Assembly: GCA_937917505.1 (NCBI GenBank)
Contig: CALDMQ010000231.1
Span: 1 to 6,754, forward strand
Direction of reading: 5' to 3'
Length of the DNA: 6,754 bases
From: an uncultured Erysipelotrichaceae bacterium
Lineage (GTDB): Bacteria > Bacillota_I > Bacilli_A > Erysipelotrichales > Coprobacillaceae
Both the position numbers and the translations under genes were made by a program. Positions within the stretch are counted from its first letter, which is position 1; each line of letters begins with the position of its first letter. Shown here one piece after another: positions 1-6,623 of this stretch. The notes beneath the pieces are model-generated. The model saw only the letters and a list, made by a program, of their open reading frames with translations, searched no databases and was not told the origin of the DNA.

Positions 1-601
1 CGATAAATCGATATCCTAAATCAAATGTTTTATTAACTTTTGGACTGATATTAACACTAAGCGTATCTGGCACAGCAAATACAGTTAATGATTCAGGAAA
101 GTTCTTTGTTTGTATATTAATCGTATAATCACCTTGTTGATAGCCAGTTAAATCTACATAGACTTCATAATTCTTTGATAATTTAGTTGTATAAATATCT
201 AACGAAGGCCCAATCAATCCTACAGTCACTTCTTTTGGTACACCTGATACCTCGTATTGATCATTCAATCCTTCAACTCTTAATGGCACATTTTCCAAAG
301 TCGTTCCTGATGTTGGACTAGTTAAAATATCACCACCTGAAATACTCACAAATAAGACAAGTGCCATAATCAATGATAAAAGCATGACACTCATACGACT
401 TGATAAGACCTTATCAATTGTCTGATTGATATAATTATAAAAACGACCTACTCTATCAAATGTCTTTGAAGTTGTATCATTGATTTTCTCTGATTTTGCT
501 ATAGATTTATTTTTTTGTTCCTTTTCCTTTTGAACAACCTTTAAGAAAAAATCAGTTGTTGAATCTTGAATATCTTTTCTTTCTCTTTTTCTAGGACTCA
601 T
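1..601 (-). CDS. cdaR: CdaR-like YbbR-domain regulator of CdaA (3' end outside window)
   Basis: The first 200 codons of a membrane-anchored YbbR-domain protein; the gene runs off the left edge. CdaR proteins bind the diadenylate cyclase CdaA at the membrane and modulate c-di-AMP synthesis (family knowledge). Visible here are a charged Lys/Glu-rich cytoplasmic stretch (about residues 1-69), one transmembrane helix (about 70-88, SVMLLSLIMALVLFVSI), then an extracellular YbbR repeat (about 100-185) with the pattern NVPLRVEGL, VPKEVTVGLIGP, YEVYVDLTGY, and the start of a second repeat (FDLGYRF). The ATG at 599-601 overlaps the last codons of cdaA by 11 bp in another frame and has a near-perfect Shine-Dalgarno AGGAGGT at 610-616, which fixes the start and suggests translational coupling. 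The cytoplasmic leader is longer than I expect for the family. Identity is well supported by position directly after cdaA plus the domain pattern. Confidence 0.9.
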   Translation of the reverse strand, partial: MSPRKRERKDIQDSTTDFFLKVVQKEKEQKNKSIAKSEKINDTTSKTFDRVGRFYNYINQTIDKVLSSRMSVMLLSLIMALVLFVSISGGDILTSPTSGTTLENVPLRVEGLNDQYEVSGVPKEVTVGLIGPSLDIYTTKLSKNYEVYVDLTGYQQGDYTINIQTKNFPESLTVFAVPDTLSVNISPKVNKTFDLGYRFI

Positions 602-1397
602 CTTTATTCACCTCCTGATCATTTGATTTGAACCAATTCAATTCATTGACCAAAGAAGCCTTTAATTCTTGAAGGGGCACTTTTTTAAGTTCTCCTCCAA
701 TCGCAAAAGAAATCGTTCCTGTTTCTTCACTTACAACAACAGTTAAAGAATCAGTAATCTCACTAATTCCAATAGCAGCTCTATGTCTTGCTCCATATTT
801 AGGACTTAGTTCTTTATTAGTCGGAGGATAAAAAGCCGCTGCACAAGCCACACGATCTCCTTGAATAATTGTCGCACCATCATGCAAAGGTGTTCCTTCC
901 CAAAAGATTGTCAAAAAAAGTTCACTTTTAATATCAGCATTCACTTTTGTTCCTGTATTGATATAATCAATTAAAGATTGACTTCTTTCAAAAGTAATTA
1001 AAGCTCCTGTTTGTTCTTTAGACAAAGTTGTAATAGCATTAACCAACTCATCCATAAGTCTTTCTTTTTCATTATCATTAATTTCTTTCTTTGTTGAAAG
1101 TTTTGTTTGTCCCATTTTTTCTAACAATGTTCTAATTTCTGGTTGAAAAATAATAATCATTGCTAAAACTCCCCAATTGATAATACTATCCACAAGAAAA
1201 TTCAGTGTTGACAATCCAAAAATACTTGTTAATAACTTTGCAATCAAAATAAAGAGCACTCCTTTAAATAATTGCATTGTTTTCATATTTGTTTTAAACA
1301 TTGTAATGAGATAATACAATAAAAACCATACAGCAATCACATCAACAACTGAACGTAATATATTCATCACATTCGATAAGCTCAAATCTATTGGCAT
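591..1397 (-). CDS. cdaA: Diadenylate cyclase CdaA (c-di-AMP synthase)
   Basis: Makes cyclic di-AMP from two ATP at the cytoplasmic membrane; c-di-AMP controls potassium and osmolyte transport and through that cell-wall integrity (family knowledge). The 268-residue protein has three hydrophobic segments (about 9-34, 42-61, 65-88) followed by a DisA_N/DAC catalytic domain. The two signature motifs are intact: LHDGA at 171-175 and RHR at 204-206 within GARHRAAIG, and GTISFA follows near 227. Length is normal for CdaA. I chose the ATG at 1395-1397 because AGGTGA (1403-1408) sits 5 nt upstream; the in-frame GTG at 1404-1406 is part of that ribosome-binding site. A promoter lies just upstream, and the stop TAG (591-593) lies inside the cdaR start region, so cdaA and cdaR are co-transcribed. 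Confidence 0.96.
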   Translation of the reverse strand: MPIDLSLSNVMNILRSVVDVIAVWFLLYYLITMFKTNMKTMQLFKGVLFILIAKLLTSIFGLSTLNFLVDSIINWGVLAMIIIFQPEIRTLLEKMGQTKLSTKKEINDNEKERLMDELVNAITTLSKEQTGALITFERSQSLIDYINTGTKVNADIKSELFLTIFWEGTPLHDGATIIQGDRVACAAAFYPPTNKELSPKYGARHRAAIGISEITDSLTVVVSEETGTISFAIGGELKKVPLQELKASLVNELNWFKSNDQEVNKDES

Positions 1398-1402
1398 ATT
1401 TA

Positions 1403-1408
1403 TCACCT
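1403..1408 (-). promoter_or_regulatory. Ribosome-binding site deciding the cdaA start
   Basis: AGGTGA on the minus strand, 5 nt before the ATG at 1395-1397. It contains the alternative in-frame GTG (1404-1406), so that GTG cannot be the start if this is the Shine-Dalgarno sequence. Confidence 0.7.
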
Positions 1409-1421
1409 ACATTTCTTTTTT

Positions 1422-1450
1422 ATTATACCAGTTTTCACCCTATTTGAAAA
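1422..1450 (-). promoter_or_regulatory. Sigma-A type promoter for cdaA-cdaR
   Basis: On the minus strand a -35-like TTTTCA (1445-1450) is followed after exactly 17 nt by a consensus -10 TATAAT (1422-1427) preceded by TGG, an extended -10. Transcription would start near 1415, giving a leader of under 20 nt before the cdaA ATG. It gives cdaA-cdaR its own transcription start independent of the upstream division cluster. Prediction from sequence only. Confidence 0.7.
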
Positions 1451-1456
1451 CTTTAT

Positions 1457-1485
1457 AAGGGAAAAGATGCCAAAACTGACATCTT
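1457..1485 (-). terminator. Weak intrinsic terminator or hairpin after the PBP gene
   Basis: Directly after the PBP stop codon the minus strand reads AAGATGTC, loop AGTTTT, GGCATCTT: an 8-bp stem (1464-1485) with one G-U pair. Only two further U residues and then CCC follow, so the U-tract is poor and read-through into cdaA is likely. The stem abuts the stop codon, which would let a terminating ribosome interfere with its folding. Confidence 0.4.
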
Positions 1486-3591
1486 CTATTTTGCATAAAC
1501 CTTCACTTTCTGATTAGGTTTTAATTCCATACCAGAAGTCACATTTTGCTTATAAATACTTCCTATTCCATCAAATTCCAAATCAATATTTGCCATTGAT
1601 GCAAAGGCTTCTGCTTCTTTTCTTGACCACCCTTCCATTGATGGCATTGTTATTTTGCTTCCATTTGTTTGTAAGAAAACACGTGATTTTGCTGAAACTT
1701 CACTCTTAGCCATTGGATATTGACTTAAAATTGTCTTTCCATCACCTACAAAAATAGGTGTTAATTGATGTGAAGCTAACATTTCTTTGACATATGTTTG
1801 ACTTTGATTTGTATAAGAATCTAAAACATATGTTGATGTTTCAATTTCTTTTGCTGGTTGTGTATTCATTTTATTCATCGCTGTACGCATAACTGCTTTT
1901 ACAAGATTTGCAACCGATGTACTTCCAGCAATACTATTTTGATACCAAACAACAATTTCAATTTGAGGATCATCATATGGAGCTAAACCAACAAACCCAT
2001 GTGTGTTATATCCACTTAAGTAATGTCCATCTTTAGCCACTTGACCTGTACCTGTTTTTCCAATCAAATGAATATCATCCATCTTATAAGGAGCACCACT
2101 TAATAAATCACGCATTTTTTTCACAGCTTCACTTGGAAAAAATTTAGATGAATATTTTGATTTTGCTTGATAAATTGTTTCGTTTGTTTTAGGATTCACA
2201 ATTTTTTCTACAAGATATGGTTCTACTGTTTTCCCATCGTTTGCAAAAGCACTATATCCTCTTAACAATTGTAAGCCTGTCACTGTTGAACCTTGTCCAA
2301 AACCTGTTGTTAGATATTCTAAAGTAATACCTTTTTGCCCCTTGTATCCTGCCACACCAGATGATGATTGAATTCCGTCTATTGTACTTGATTGAAATAA
2401 TCCAAGATCTTCAAAACTCTTAATCAACGATGTTCTATCAGAATGTTTCGTTAAAATATTACAAATTGCTGTATTACTTGAATGATAGAATCCTTCTGCA
2501 TAAGAAATTGTTCCCCAACCTCTACCTTTATTATGGTCTTTAATGTTATGAACAATTTTTCCATTCACTTTATATGGATATTTCCCTGATTGAAACTTTT
2601 CATTCACATTCAACTTTCCATCACTTAAAGCATTTGCATAAACAAATGACTTAAATACAGATCCCGGTTCAATGGCTTCTTGAAAAAATAAATCTGTATA
2701 ATTTTCCATATCTCTTTCATTAGGGTCAAAAGATGGATAGTTAGAAACCGCAAGAATTCTTCCTGTTTTCGCTTCCATAACAGCACAGGCACCTTTATCT
2801 ATCTTCATTTCCTTAGCAAGTTTTTTCATTTGTAAATCAAGTTCAATTTGAATATCTGAATCTATTGTTAAATAGAGATTATTTCCTGCTTGTGGCTCTG
2901 TTTCACTTAGTATACCATTAGGTAATGTATAACCATGATTATCAGCAAGATAGACTTTTTTTCCATTTTTCCCTGCTAATTGTTCATTAAATGTTTTTTC
3001 AAGTCCCATTTGCCCAATAAGATATTGTGTTGATTTTTTATTTGTCATTTGTGCATAACCAACTTCATAAGATGCAAAATCTCCATAACGATAGTTTCTT
3101 GTGGTTAATTCTTCAAATTCAAGGCCCGGTAAATCCAAAGCCTCAATCTTATCTTTAACAAGAGAAGATAAATTATTACCATAACTACCAAATTCAACTT
3201 GATAACCTTTACCATTTAATCTTTCTAAAATCTTTTCTTCTTTCATTCCAATAATAGGAGCCAATGCTTTAGCAGTTGCTTCCTTATCCACAACATATTG
3301 TGGTTTCTTTTTAGAATCATAACGTTCATAGATAACTGCATAAAGTTTATATTTTTTAACATCACTAGCGATAATTTCTTTATCACTTGAATAAATTGTT
3401 CCTCTCTTTGCATAGAGAGTTTTTACCTTTTGTCCCCCTCCACGTTCATCAGCATATTCACGTATATTATTGCCACTTATAAAATGTTTTCCAGTTACTC
3501 CTAAATAAATAACATTACCAAACATTAAACTAATAACAAGTGCAAAGATAGTCATAACAATCTTTGCACTTTGATTTTGATTCTTTTTCAT
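1486..3591 (-). CDS. ftsI: Class B penicillin-binding protein with two PASTA domains (PBP2B/FtsI-like)
   Basis: A septal peptidoglycan DD-transpeptidase that cross-links new cell wall during division (family knowledge). In 701 residues I see: a short cytoplasmic tail and one transmembrane helix (about 11-34); the PBP dimerisation/pedestal domain with its RGTIYS motif (63-68); the transpeptidase domain with all three active-site motifs, SVFK with nucleophile Ser311, SSN (371-373) and KTG (512-514); then two C-terminal PASTA domains (about 583-643 and 645-701). The start ATG (3589-3591) overlaps the ftsL stop as TAATG, so the two are translationally coupled; only a weak AAGAGA precedes it. PASTA-bearing class B PBPs in this position are PBP2B (vegetative) or SpoVD (sporulation); the sequence alone does not separate these, though a location in the mraZ operon favours general division. 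Stop is TAG. Confidence 0.95.
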   Translation of the reverse strand: MKKNQNQSAKIVMTIFALVISLMFGNVIYLGVTGKHFISGNNIREYADERGGGQKVKTLYAKRGTIYSSDKEIIASDVKKYKLYAVIYERYDSKKKPQYVVDKEATAKALAPIIGMKEEKILERLNGKGYQVEFGSYGNNLSSLVKDKIEALDLPGLEFEELTTRNYRYGDFASYEVGYAQMTNKKSTQYLIGQMGLEKTFNEQLAGKNGKKVYLADNHGYTLPNGILSETEPQAGNNLYLTIDSDIQIELDLQMKKLAKEMKIDKGACAVMEAKTGRILAVSNYPSFDPNERDMENYTDLFFQEAIEPGSVFKSFVYANALSDGKLNVNEKFQSGKYPYKVNGKIVHNIKDHNKGRGWGTISYAEGFYHSSNTAICNILTKHSDRTSLIKSFEDLGLFQSSTIDGIQSSSGVAGYKGQKGITLEYLTTGFGQGSTVTGLQLLRGYSAFANDGKTVEPYLVEKIVNPKTNETIYQAKSKYSSKFFPSEAVKKMRDLLSGAPYKMDDIHLIGKTGTGQVAKDGHYLSGYNTHGFVGLAPYDDPQIEIVVWYQNSIAGSTSVANLVKAVMRTAMNKMNTQPAKEIETSTYVLDSYTNQSQTYVKEMLASHQLTPIFVGDGKTILSQYPMAKSEVSAKSRVFLQTNGSKITMPSMEGWSRKEAEAFASMANIDLEFDGIGSIYKQNVTSGMELKPNQKVKVYAK

Positions 3592-3896
3592 TAATCTCTT
3601 TGTACACCAATAACCGCAGCAGTAGCAGTTCCTTGTTCATATGTATACCCATTTTTAGAGGCAATAGATGAAATACGAGTAAAAGATGCTAACTCTTGTT
3701 TTTTCATGTTTAAACCATCAATATCTGATTCTATTGATGCAATTTCTTTTTCAACTTTTTGACAATCAATATTTAAACTTGATTCAAACGAAGTTAATCC
3801 AACAATCCCCACAACAAATACAACAAAAGTTGAAATAAGTAATTTTTTTGAAAATCTCATAAATCCTGTTTCTTTAGTTCGCTTTTTCATCTTCAT
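3591..3896 (-). CDS. ftsL: FtsL-like cell-division protein
   Basis: A small bitopic membrane protein of the divisome; FtsL pairs with DivIC/FtsB through a coiled coil and recruits and activates septal wall synthesis (family knowledge). The 101 residues hold a basic N-terminus, one transmembrane helix (about 18-36, LLISTFVVFVVGIVGLTSF), and an extracellular helix (about 40-72) with spaced hydrophobic residues that fits a coiled coil, followed by a short tail containing NGYTYEQ. FtsL is poorly conserved, so the call leans on topology, length and its place between rsmH and the PBP gene. It overlaps rsmH by 23 bp and the PBP gene by 1 bp. A second in-frame ATG at 3888-3890 sits about 7 nt from AAGGGTG (3899-3905) and may be the true start, giving 99 residues. 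Confidence 0.85.
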   Translation of the reverse strand: MKMKKRTKETGFMRFSKKLLISTFVVFVVGIVGLTSFESSLNIDCQKVEKEIASIESDIDGLNMKKQELASFTRISSIASKNGYTYEQGTATAAVIGVQRD

Positions 3897-4824
3897 ACAC
3901 CCTTTCTATAATTCTTAATTTTGCTGAATGAGAACGATGATTTTCCTCTAATTCATCATCTCCAGCAACAATTGGTTTTTTTGTTATTTTTTGAAATCTT
4001 GGTTGCAACTCATCCGGAATGATTGGCATCCCTTGAGGTAAACGAGGCAACTGTGTCACTTCTTGAAATGTATATTTACAAATCTTATCTTCTAATGAAT
4101 GGAAAGTAATAACTGCAATTCTTCCACTCACTTTTGTGATTTTTAACGCATCATTTAATGCTTCATCAAAAACATTTAATTCATCATTCACAGCAATTCT
4201 TAAAGCTTGGAATGTTCTTTTTGCAGGGTGTCCCCCTTTTCTTCTTGCTGCGGCTGGAATAGCAGATTTTACAATTTCAACAAGTTCAAATGTTGTTTCA
4301 ATTGGTTTTTCTTGTCTTTGTTTTTCAATCATTCTTGCAATTTGTTTTGCAAATTTTTCTTCACTATACTTATATAGAATTTTAACAAGTTGTTCATAAC
4401 TATATGTATTCACAATCTCATAAGCACTCAGTGGATTTTGTCGGTCCATACGCATATCTAACCTTGCATCATAGTTATAACTAAATCCTCTTTCTCCATC
4501 ATCAAACTGTGGAGAAGAAACACCTAAATCAAAGACAATCCCATCAACATGATGAACTCCTAATTTTGCTAATTCTTCTTTTAAGTTTTTAAAATTAGAA
4601 TAAATAATTGTAAAGTTATTCGAAATCTTTGATAATCTTTCTTTTGCTGCAGTAATCGCAACTTGATCTTGATCAAAACAATACAAGTGCCCACTTGTTA
4701 ATCTTTTTAGAATCTCTGAACTATGTCCCCCTCCACCAAGAGTACAGTCCACATAGATACCATCTTCCTTGATATTCAATCCTTCAATTGTTTCTTGTAG
4801 TAATACACTCTTATGATGAAACAT
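3874..4824 (-). CDS. rsmH: 16S rRNA (cytosine-1402-N4)-methyltransferase RsmH (MraW)
   Basis: SAM-dependent methyltransferase that adds the N4 methyl group to C1402 in the decoding centre of 16S rRNA (family knowledge). The 316-residue protein shows the full family pattern: HKSVLL at 4-9, SAM motif I DCTLGGGGHS (26-35), FDQD (50-53), DGIVFDLGVSSPQFD (94-108) followed by GERGFSY, RLDMRMD (121-127), the family-specific GGHPAKRTFQALRI (197-210) with NDEL, TFHSLEDK (240-247), and RSHSAKLRIIER near the end. Length is normal. The start ATG (4822-4824) has AAGGAG (4831-4836), which overlaps the mraZ stop codon; the intergenic gap is only 11 bp. Its 3' end overlaps ftsL by 23 bp. No defects seen. Confidence 0.98.
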   Translation of the reverse strand: MFHHKSVLLQETIEGLNIKEDGIYVDCTLGGGGHSSEILKRLTSGHLYCFDQDQVAITAAKERLSKISNNFTIIYSNFKNLKEELAKLGVHHVDGIVFDLGVSSPQFDDGERGFSYNYDARLDMRMDRQNPLSAYEIVNTYSYEQLVKILYKYSEEKFAKQIARMIEKQRQEKPIETTFELVEIVKSAIPAAARRKGGHPAKRTFQALRIAVNDELNVFDEALNDALKITKVSGRIAVITFHSLEDKICKYTFQEVTQLPRLPQGMPIIPDELQPRFQKITKKPIVAGDDELEENHRSHSAKLRIIERVYEDEKAN

Positions 4825-4835
4825 AGCTATCTCCT

Positions 4836-5267
4836 TTACATTTCTATTTCTTCAAGGTCTTCATAAATATCATCAAAGCTGTCTTTGTTATCATCGTAGA
4901 AATTATCCCATAACTGTTGATTCCATATCTCAATGTGATCTCCCACTCCAACAACAACACATTCTTTTTCTAATTTTCCTTCTTCTCTTAATCTTAAAGG
5001 AATATTGATACGACCTAACTTATCAAACTCACATAAACTTGTTAACGAAGTAATTAAACGCATATAAACACGAGTGCTTTTTTTCTTTTGGGGTAATTTA
5101 AGAAGTTCTTCATAATAATTTTGCCATCCTTCTTCAGTATAGATAGATAAACATCCATCATTTCCACGAGTAACATAAACATTTTCTCCACATTGACTAC
5201 GCATTTTTGCAGGAATACTCAGCCTTCCTTTTGTATCAATATTATGTCTAAACTCTCCAAAGAACAT
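4836..5267 (-). CDS. mraZ: Transcriptional regulator MraZ
   Basis: First gene of the division and cell-wall cluster. MraZ is a DNA-binding protein of the SpoVT/AbrB fold that forms rings of about eight to twelve subunits and binds tandem repeats in its own promoter region (family knowledge). The 143 residues contain the two duplicated motifs DTKGRLSIPAKMR (11-23) and DKLGRINIPLRLRE (82-95), each with the conserved DxxGR, then LEKECVVVGVGDHIEIW and an acidic tail (about 123-143). Length equals that of Bacillus MraZ as I remember it. The start ATG (5265-5267) has a GGGTGAT ribosome-binding site (5273-5279) with 5-nt spacing, which overlaps the last MraZ box. A tandem box array and a promoter lie immediately upstream. 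Confidence 0.97.
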   Translation of the reverse strand: MFFGEFRHNIDTKGRLSIPAKMRSQCGENVYVTRGNDGCLSIYTEEGWQNYYEELLKLPQKKKSTRVYMRLITSLTSLCEFDKLGRINIPLRLREEGKLEKECVVVGVGDHIEIWNQQLWDNFYDDNKDSFDDIYEDLEEIEM

Positions 5268-5274
5268 GATTCAT

Positions 5275-5324
5275 CACCCACTTTTTGCCATTTCAATACA
5301 CTTTTTAACACTTCATACCACCAT
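5275..5324 (-). promoter_or_regulatory. MraZ operator: five tandem 10-bp boxes
   Basis: Reading the minus strand toward mraZ, five consecutive 10-mers line up exactly: ATGGTGGTAT (5315-5324), GAAGTGTTAA (5305-5314), AAAGTGTATT (5295-5304), GAAATGGCAA (5285-5294), AAAGTGGGTG (5275-5284). Each has GTG (one ATG) at positions 4-6, mostly after an A-rich trinucleotide. MraZ is known to bind GTG-containing repeats with about one helical turn of spacing, one box per ring subunit. The first box touches the -10 element and the last covers the mraZ ribosome-binding site, so MraZ binding should affect transcription of its own operon, most simply by repression. Confidence 0.85.
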
Positions 5325-5351
5325 TATATAGTAAATCAAGAAATTTGTATA
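5323..5351 (-). promoter_or_regulatory. Promoter of the mraZ-rsmH-ftsL-pbp operon
   Basis: Minus strand: -35-like TATACA (5346-5351), a 17-nt spacer, then consensus -10 TATAAT (5323-5328). The start site would fall near 5316, inside the MraZ-box array, leaving a leader of about 49 nt before the mraZ ATG. The -35 matches the consensus at four of six positions. Confidence 0.75.
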
Positions 5352-5373
5352 GTTATTTTTTCTTTTTTTGAAT

Positions 5374-5400
5374 AAAAAAAGAAGCAGTTTTTCTGCTTCT
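5374..5400 (-). terminator. Strong intrinsic terminator after the transglutaminase-like pseudogene
   Basis: Minus strand AGAAGCAG, loop AAAAA, CTGCTTCT (5380-5400), a perfect 8-bp stem followed by seven T residues (5374-5380, the first shared with the stem). It lies 14 bp past the restored stop codon of the broken gene and isolates it from the mraZ promoter. Confidence 0.92.
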
Positions 5401-5414
5401 CATCGACATTATTC

Positions 5415-6533
5415 TCATTTATAATACAATTCAATCATTAACATATTATCATCATGACTATAGTAAATAATATCCTTCCAACAACCATTTTCAGATAAGA
5501 TATCATCGCTAAATTCCCATTATTTAATTGATTAAGTATTTTTTAGACACTCTTATTCGCACACTTTACCTCTGCTACTTTTATTTTTCATACCTAATCG
5601 AACCGCACGAGAAAGAACTTTCTTATCATATGTCGTCATATAAATACCATTATCTTTAAAATAATCCAGTTCATCTCTATTTGTTTTTTCATACTTTCCA
5701 TCTGGCTCATAACACTTTAACATTTCATCACTATCCATCAAGAAATAAAACATACACGCATGTTTCATATCTTTTTCAACATTATCTCCCCACGTAGGAT
5801 CACTATAGTAATAATCATCTCCTACATAAACCATAACCTAAGCATGACCATTATTTTCATTTTCGTCTTTTTCTCTTGATTCACCCAACATATAAGTTGC
5901 CTCAATCCCTACTTGATTAAGTAAATATTGATAAGCTCTTGCATAACCCGCACAAACACTTTTCTTATCAAGGAGAGCACTTGTCATGATTTGATCATCT
6001 TCATTTTCTTGGTATTCAACACTTTCAATTAAATAGCGATATAGAATTTCCATTTTATCAAGATTATTTTTTTCTTGTTTAGTTTTTTCAATAATACCTT
6101 GTGTTTCTTTTTTTATATTTTCATCAGTTTTTTGAACATCTTCTTTCGTCATTAAAAATTCAGGATAAAACATCAAAATATCATGTTTATTTTCAACGTA
6201 ATAAGAGTATTCATAACCAACATAGTATAATTCAGGGTGATCATTCATAACATTTTCCAAAATTAATGATACCTCATCAGAAGATGTCGTTTTTAAAGGA
6301 ACGTATTCTTGAAATGTTTCAAGCGCATAATATATTTTTTGATAATCCTCTTTTTGTATTTCGTTGAGTTGATGATAGTAATAATTCGCATTTGTATCTT
6401 TTTTAAAAACATCATTAACTTAATTCATATCAACCGAAATATAGCTATATTCTAAAATAAACGACCAAACTAAAAAACCAGAAAAGAATGCAACCAAATT
6501 CAAAATAATATAATTTTTCTTTAAATATTTCAT
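5415..6533 (-). pseudogene. Membrane-anchored transglutaminase-like protein, broken by in-frame stops and a shifted stretch
   Basis: From the ATG at 6531-6533 a single frame encodes an N-terminal membrane helix (about residues 8-27) and a transglutaminase/protease-like domain. All three catalytic-triad residues expected for the superfamily can be seen: Cys194 in SVCAGYARAYQYL, His230 in NNGHA, Asp245 in YYSDPTWGD. The frame is broken by TAA at 6420-6422 (codon 38) and TAG at 5838-5840 (codon 232), where Trp is expected after GHA. Near 5590 the likely coding frame shifts: the native-looking continuation is KCANKSV, a stop at 5543-5545, then KILNQLNNGNL in the second frame. Coding returns to the first frame by about 5513 (EFSDDILSENG to MLMIELYYK), ending at TGA 5415-5417 just before a terminator. 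Substrate and role are unknown; such surface proteins may process cell-wall or protein substrates. Some breaks could be sequence errors, as they cluster near the suspect right edge. Confidence 0.8.
6389..6420. repeat. Inverted repeat, left arm (32 bp, exact)
   Basis: These 32 bases are the exact reverse complement of 6723-6754. The arm lies inside the transglutaminase-like pseudogene, where it reads naturally as coding sequence (VNDVFKKDTN), so this is probably the original copy. Its right end shares one base with the first in-frame stop codon (6420-6422). Confidence 0.95.
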
Positions 6534-6550
6534 AAGTATCACTTATCCCA

Positions 6551-6556
6551 ATTATA
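6551..6556 (-). promoter_or_regulatory. Possible -10 element for the transglutaminase-like pseudogene
   Basis: A consensus TATAAT on the minus strand 18 nt before the ATG at 6531-6533. No good -35 lies at 17 nt; TTGATA (6578-6583) is 21 nt away, which is too far for a standard promoter. No clear Shine-Dalgarno sequence precedes the ATG either. Weak call. Confidence 0.3.
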
Positions 6557-6594
6557 GGAATAACTTATATAAAGCACTATCAATTCTAGAAAAT

Positions 6595-6618
6595 AAAAAA
6601 ATCCTCATATCATGAGGA
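6595..6618 (-). terminator. Intrinsic terminator of rpmF
   Basis: Minus strand TCCTCAT, loop GAT, ATGAGGA (6602-6618) followed by seven T residues (6595-6601), 5 bp after the rpmF stop codon. A standard rho-independent terminator that separates rpmF from the next gene. Confidence 0.88.
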
Positions 6619-6623
6619 AATTC

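Noticed and set aside
1404..1406. GTG as an upstream start for cdaA
   Set aside because: It is part of the AGGTGA ribosome-binding site for the ATG at 1395-1397.
4136..4399. An 87-codon open frame on the plus strand
   Set aside because: It lies wholly inside rsmH, whose motifs are intact; the plus-strand product is low-complexity Ser/Phe/Ala sequence with no recognisable domain.
5275..5324. Short CRISPR-like repeat array
   Set aside because: Units are 10 bp, contiguous and degenerate, without spacers; their place before mraZ identifies them as MraZ boxes.
5193..5375. A 60-codon open frame on the plus strand
   Set aside because: It is antisense to the start of mraZ, its operator and its promoter, and the protein has no family-like pattern.
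5415..6533. Stop-codon reassignment or programmed read-through in the transglutaminase-like gene
   Set aside because: Both TAA and TAG interrupt it and the frame also shifts, while neighbouring genes end normally with TAG and TAA; ordinary inactivation or sequence error is simpler.
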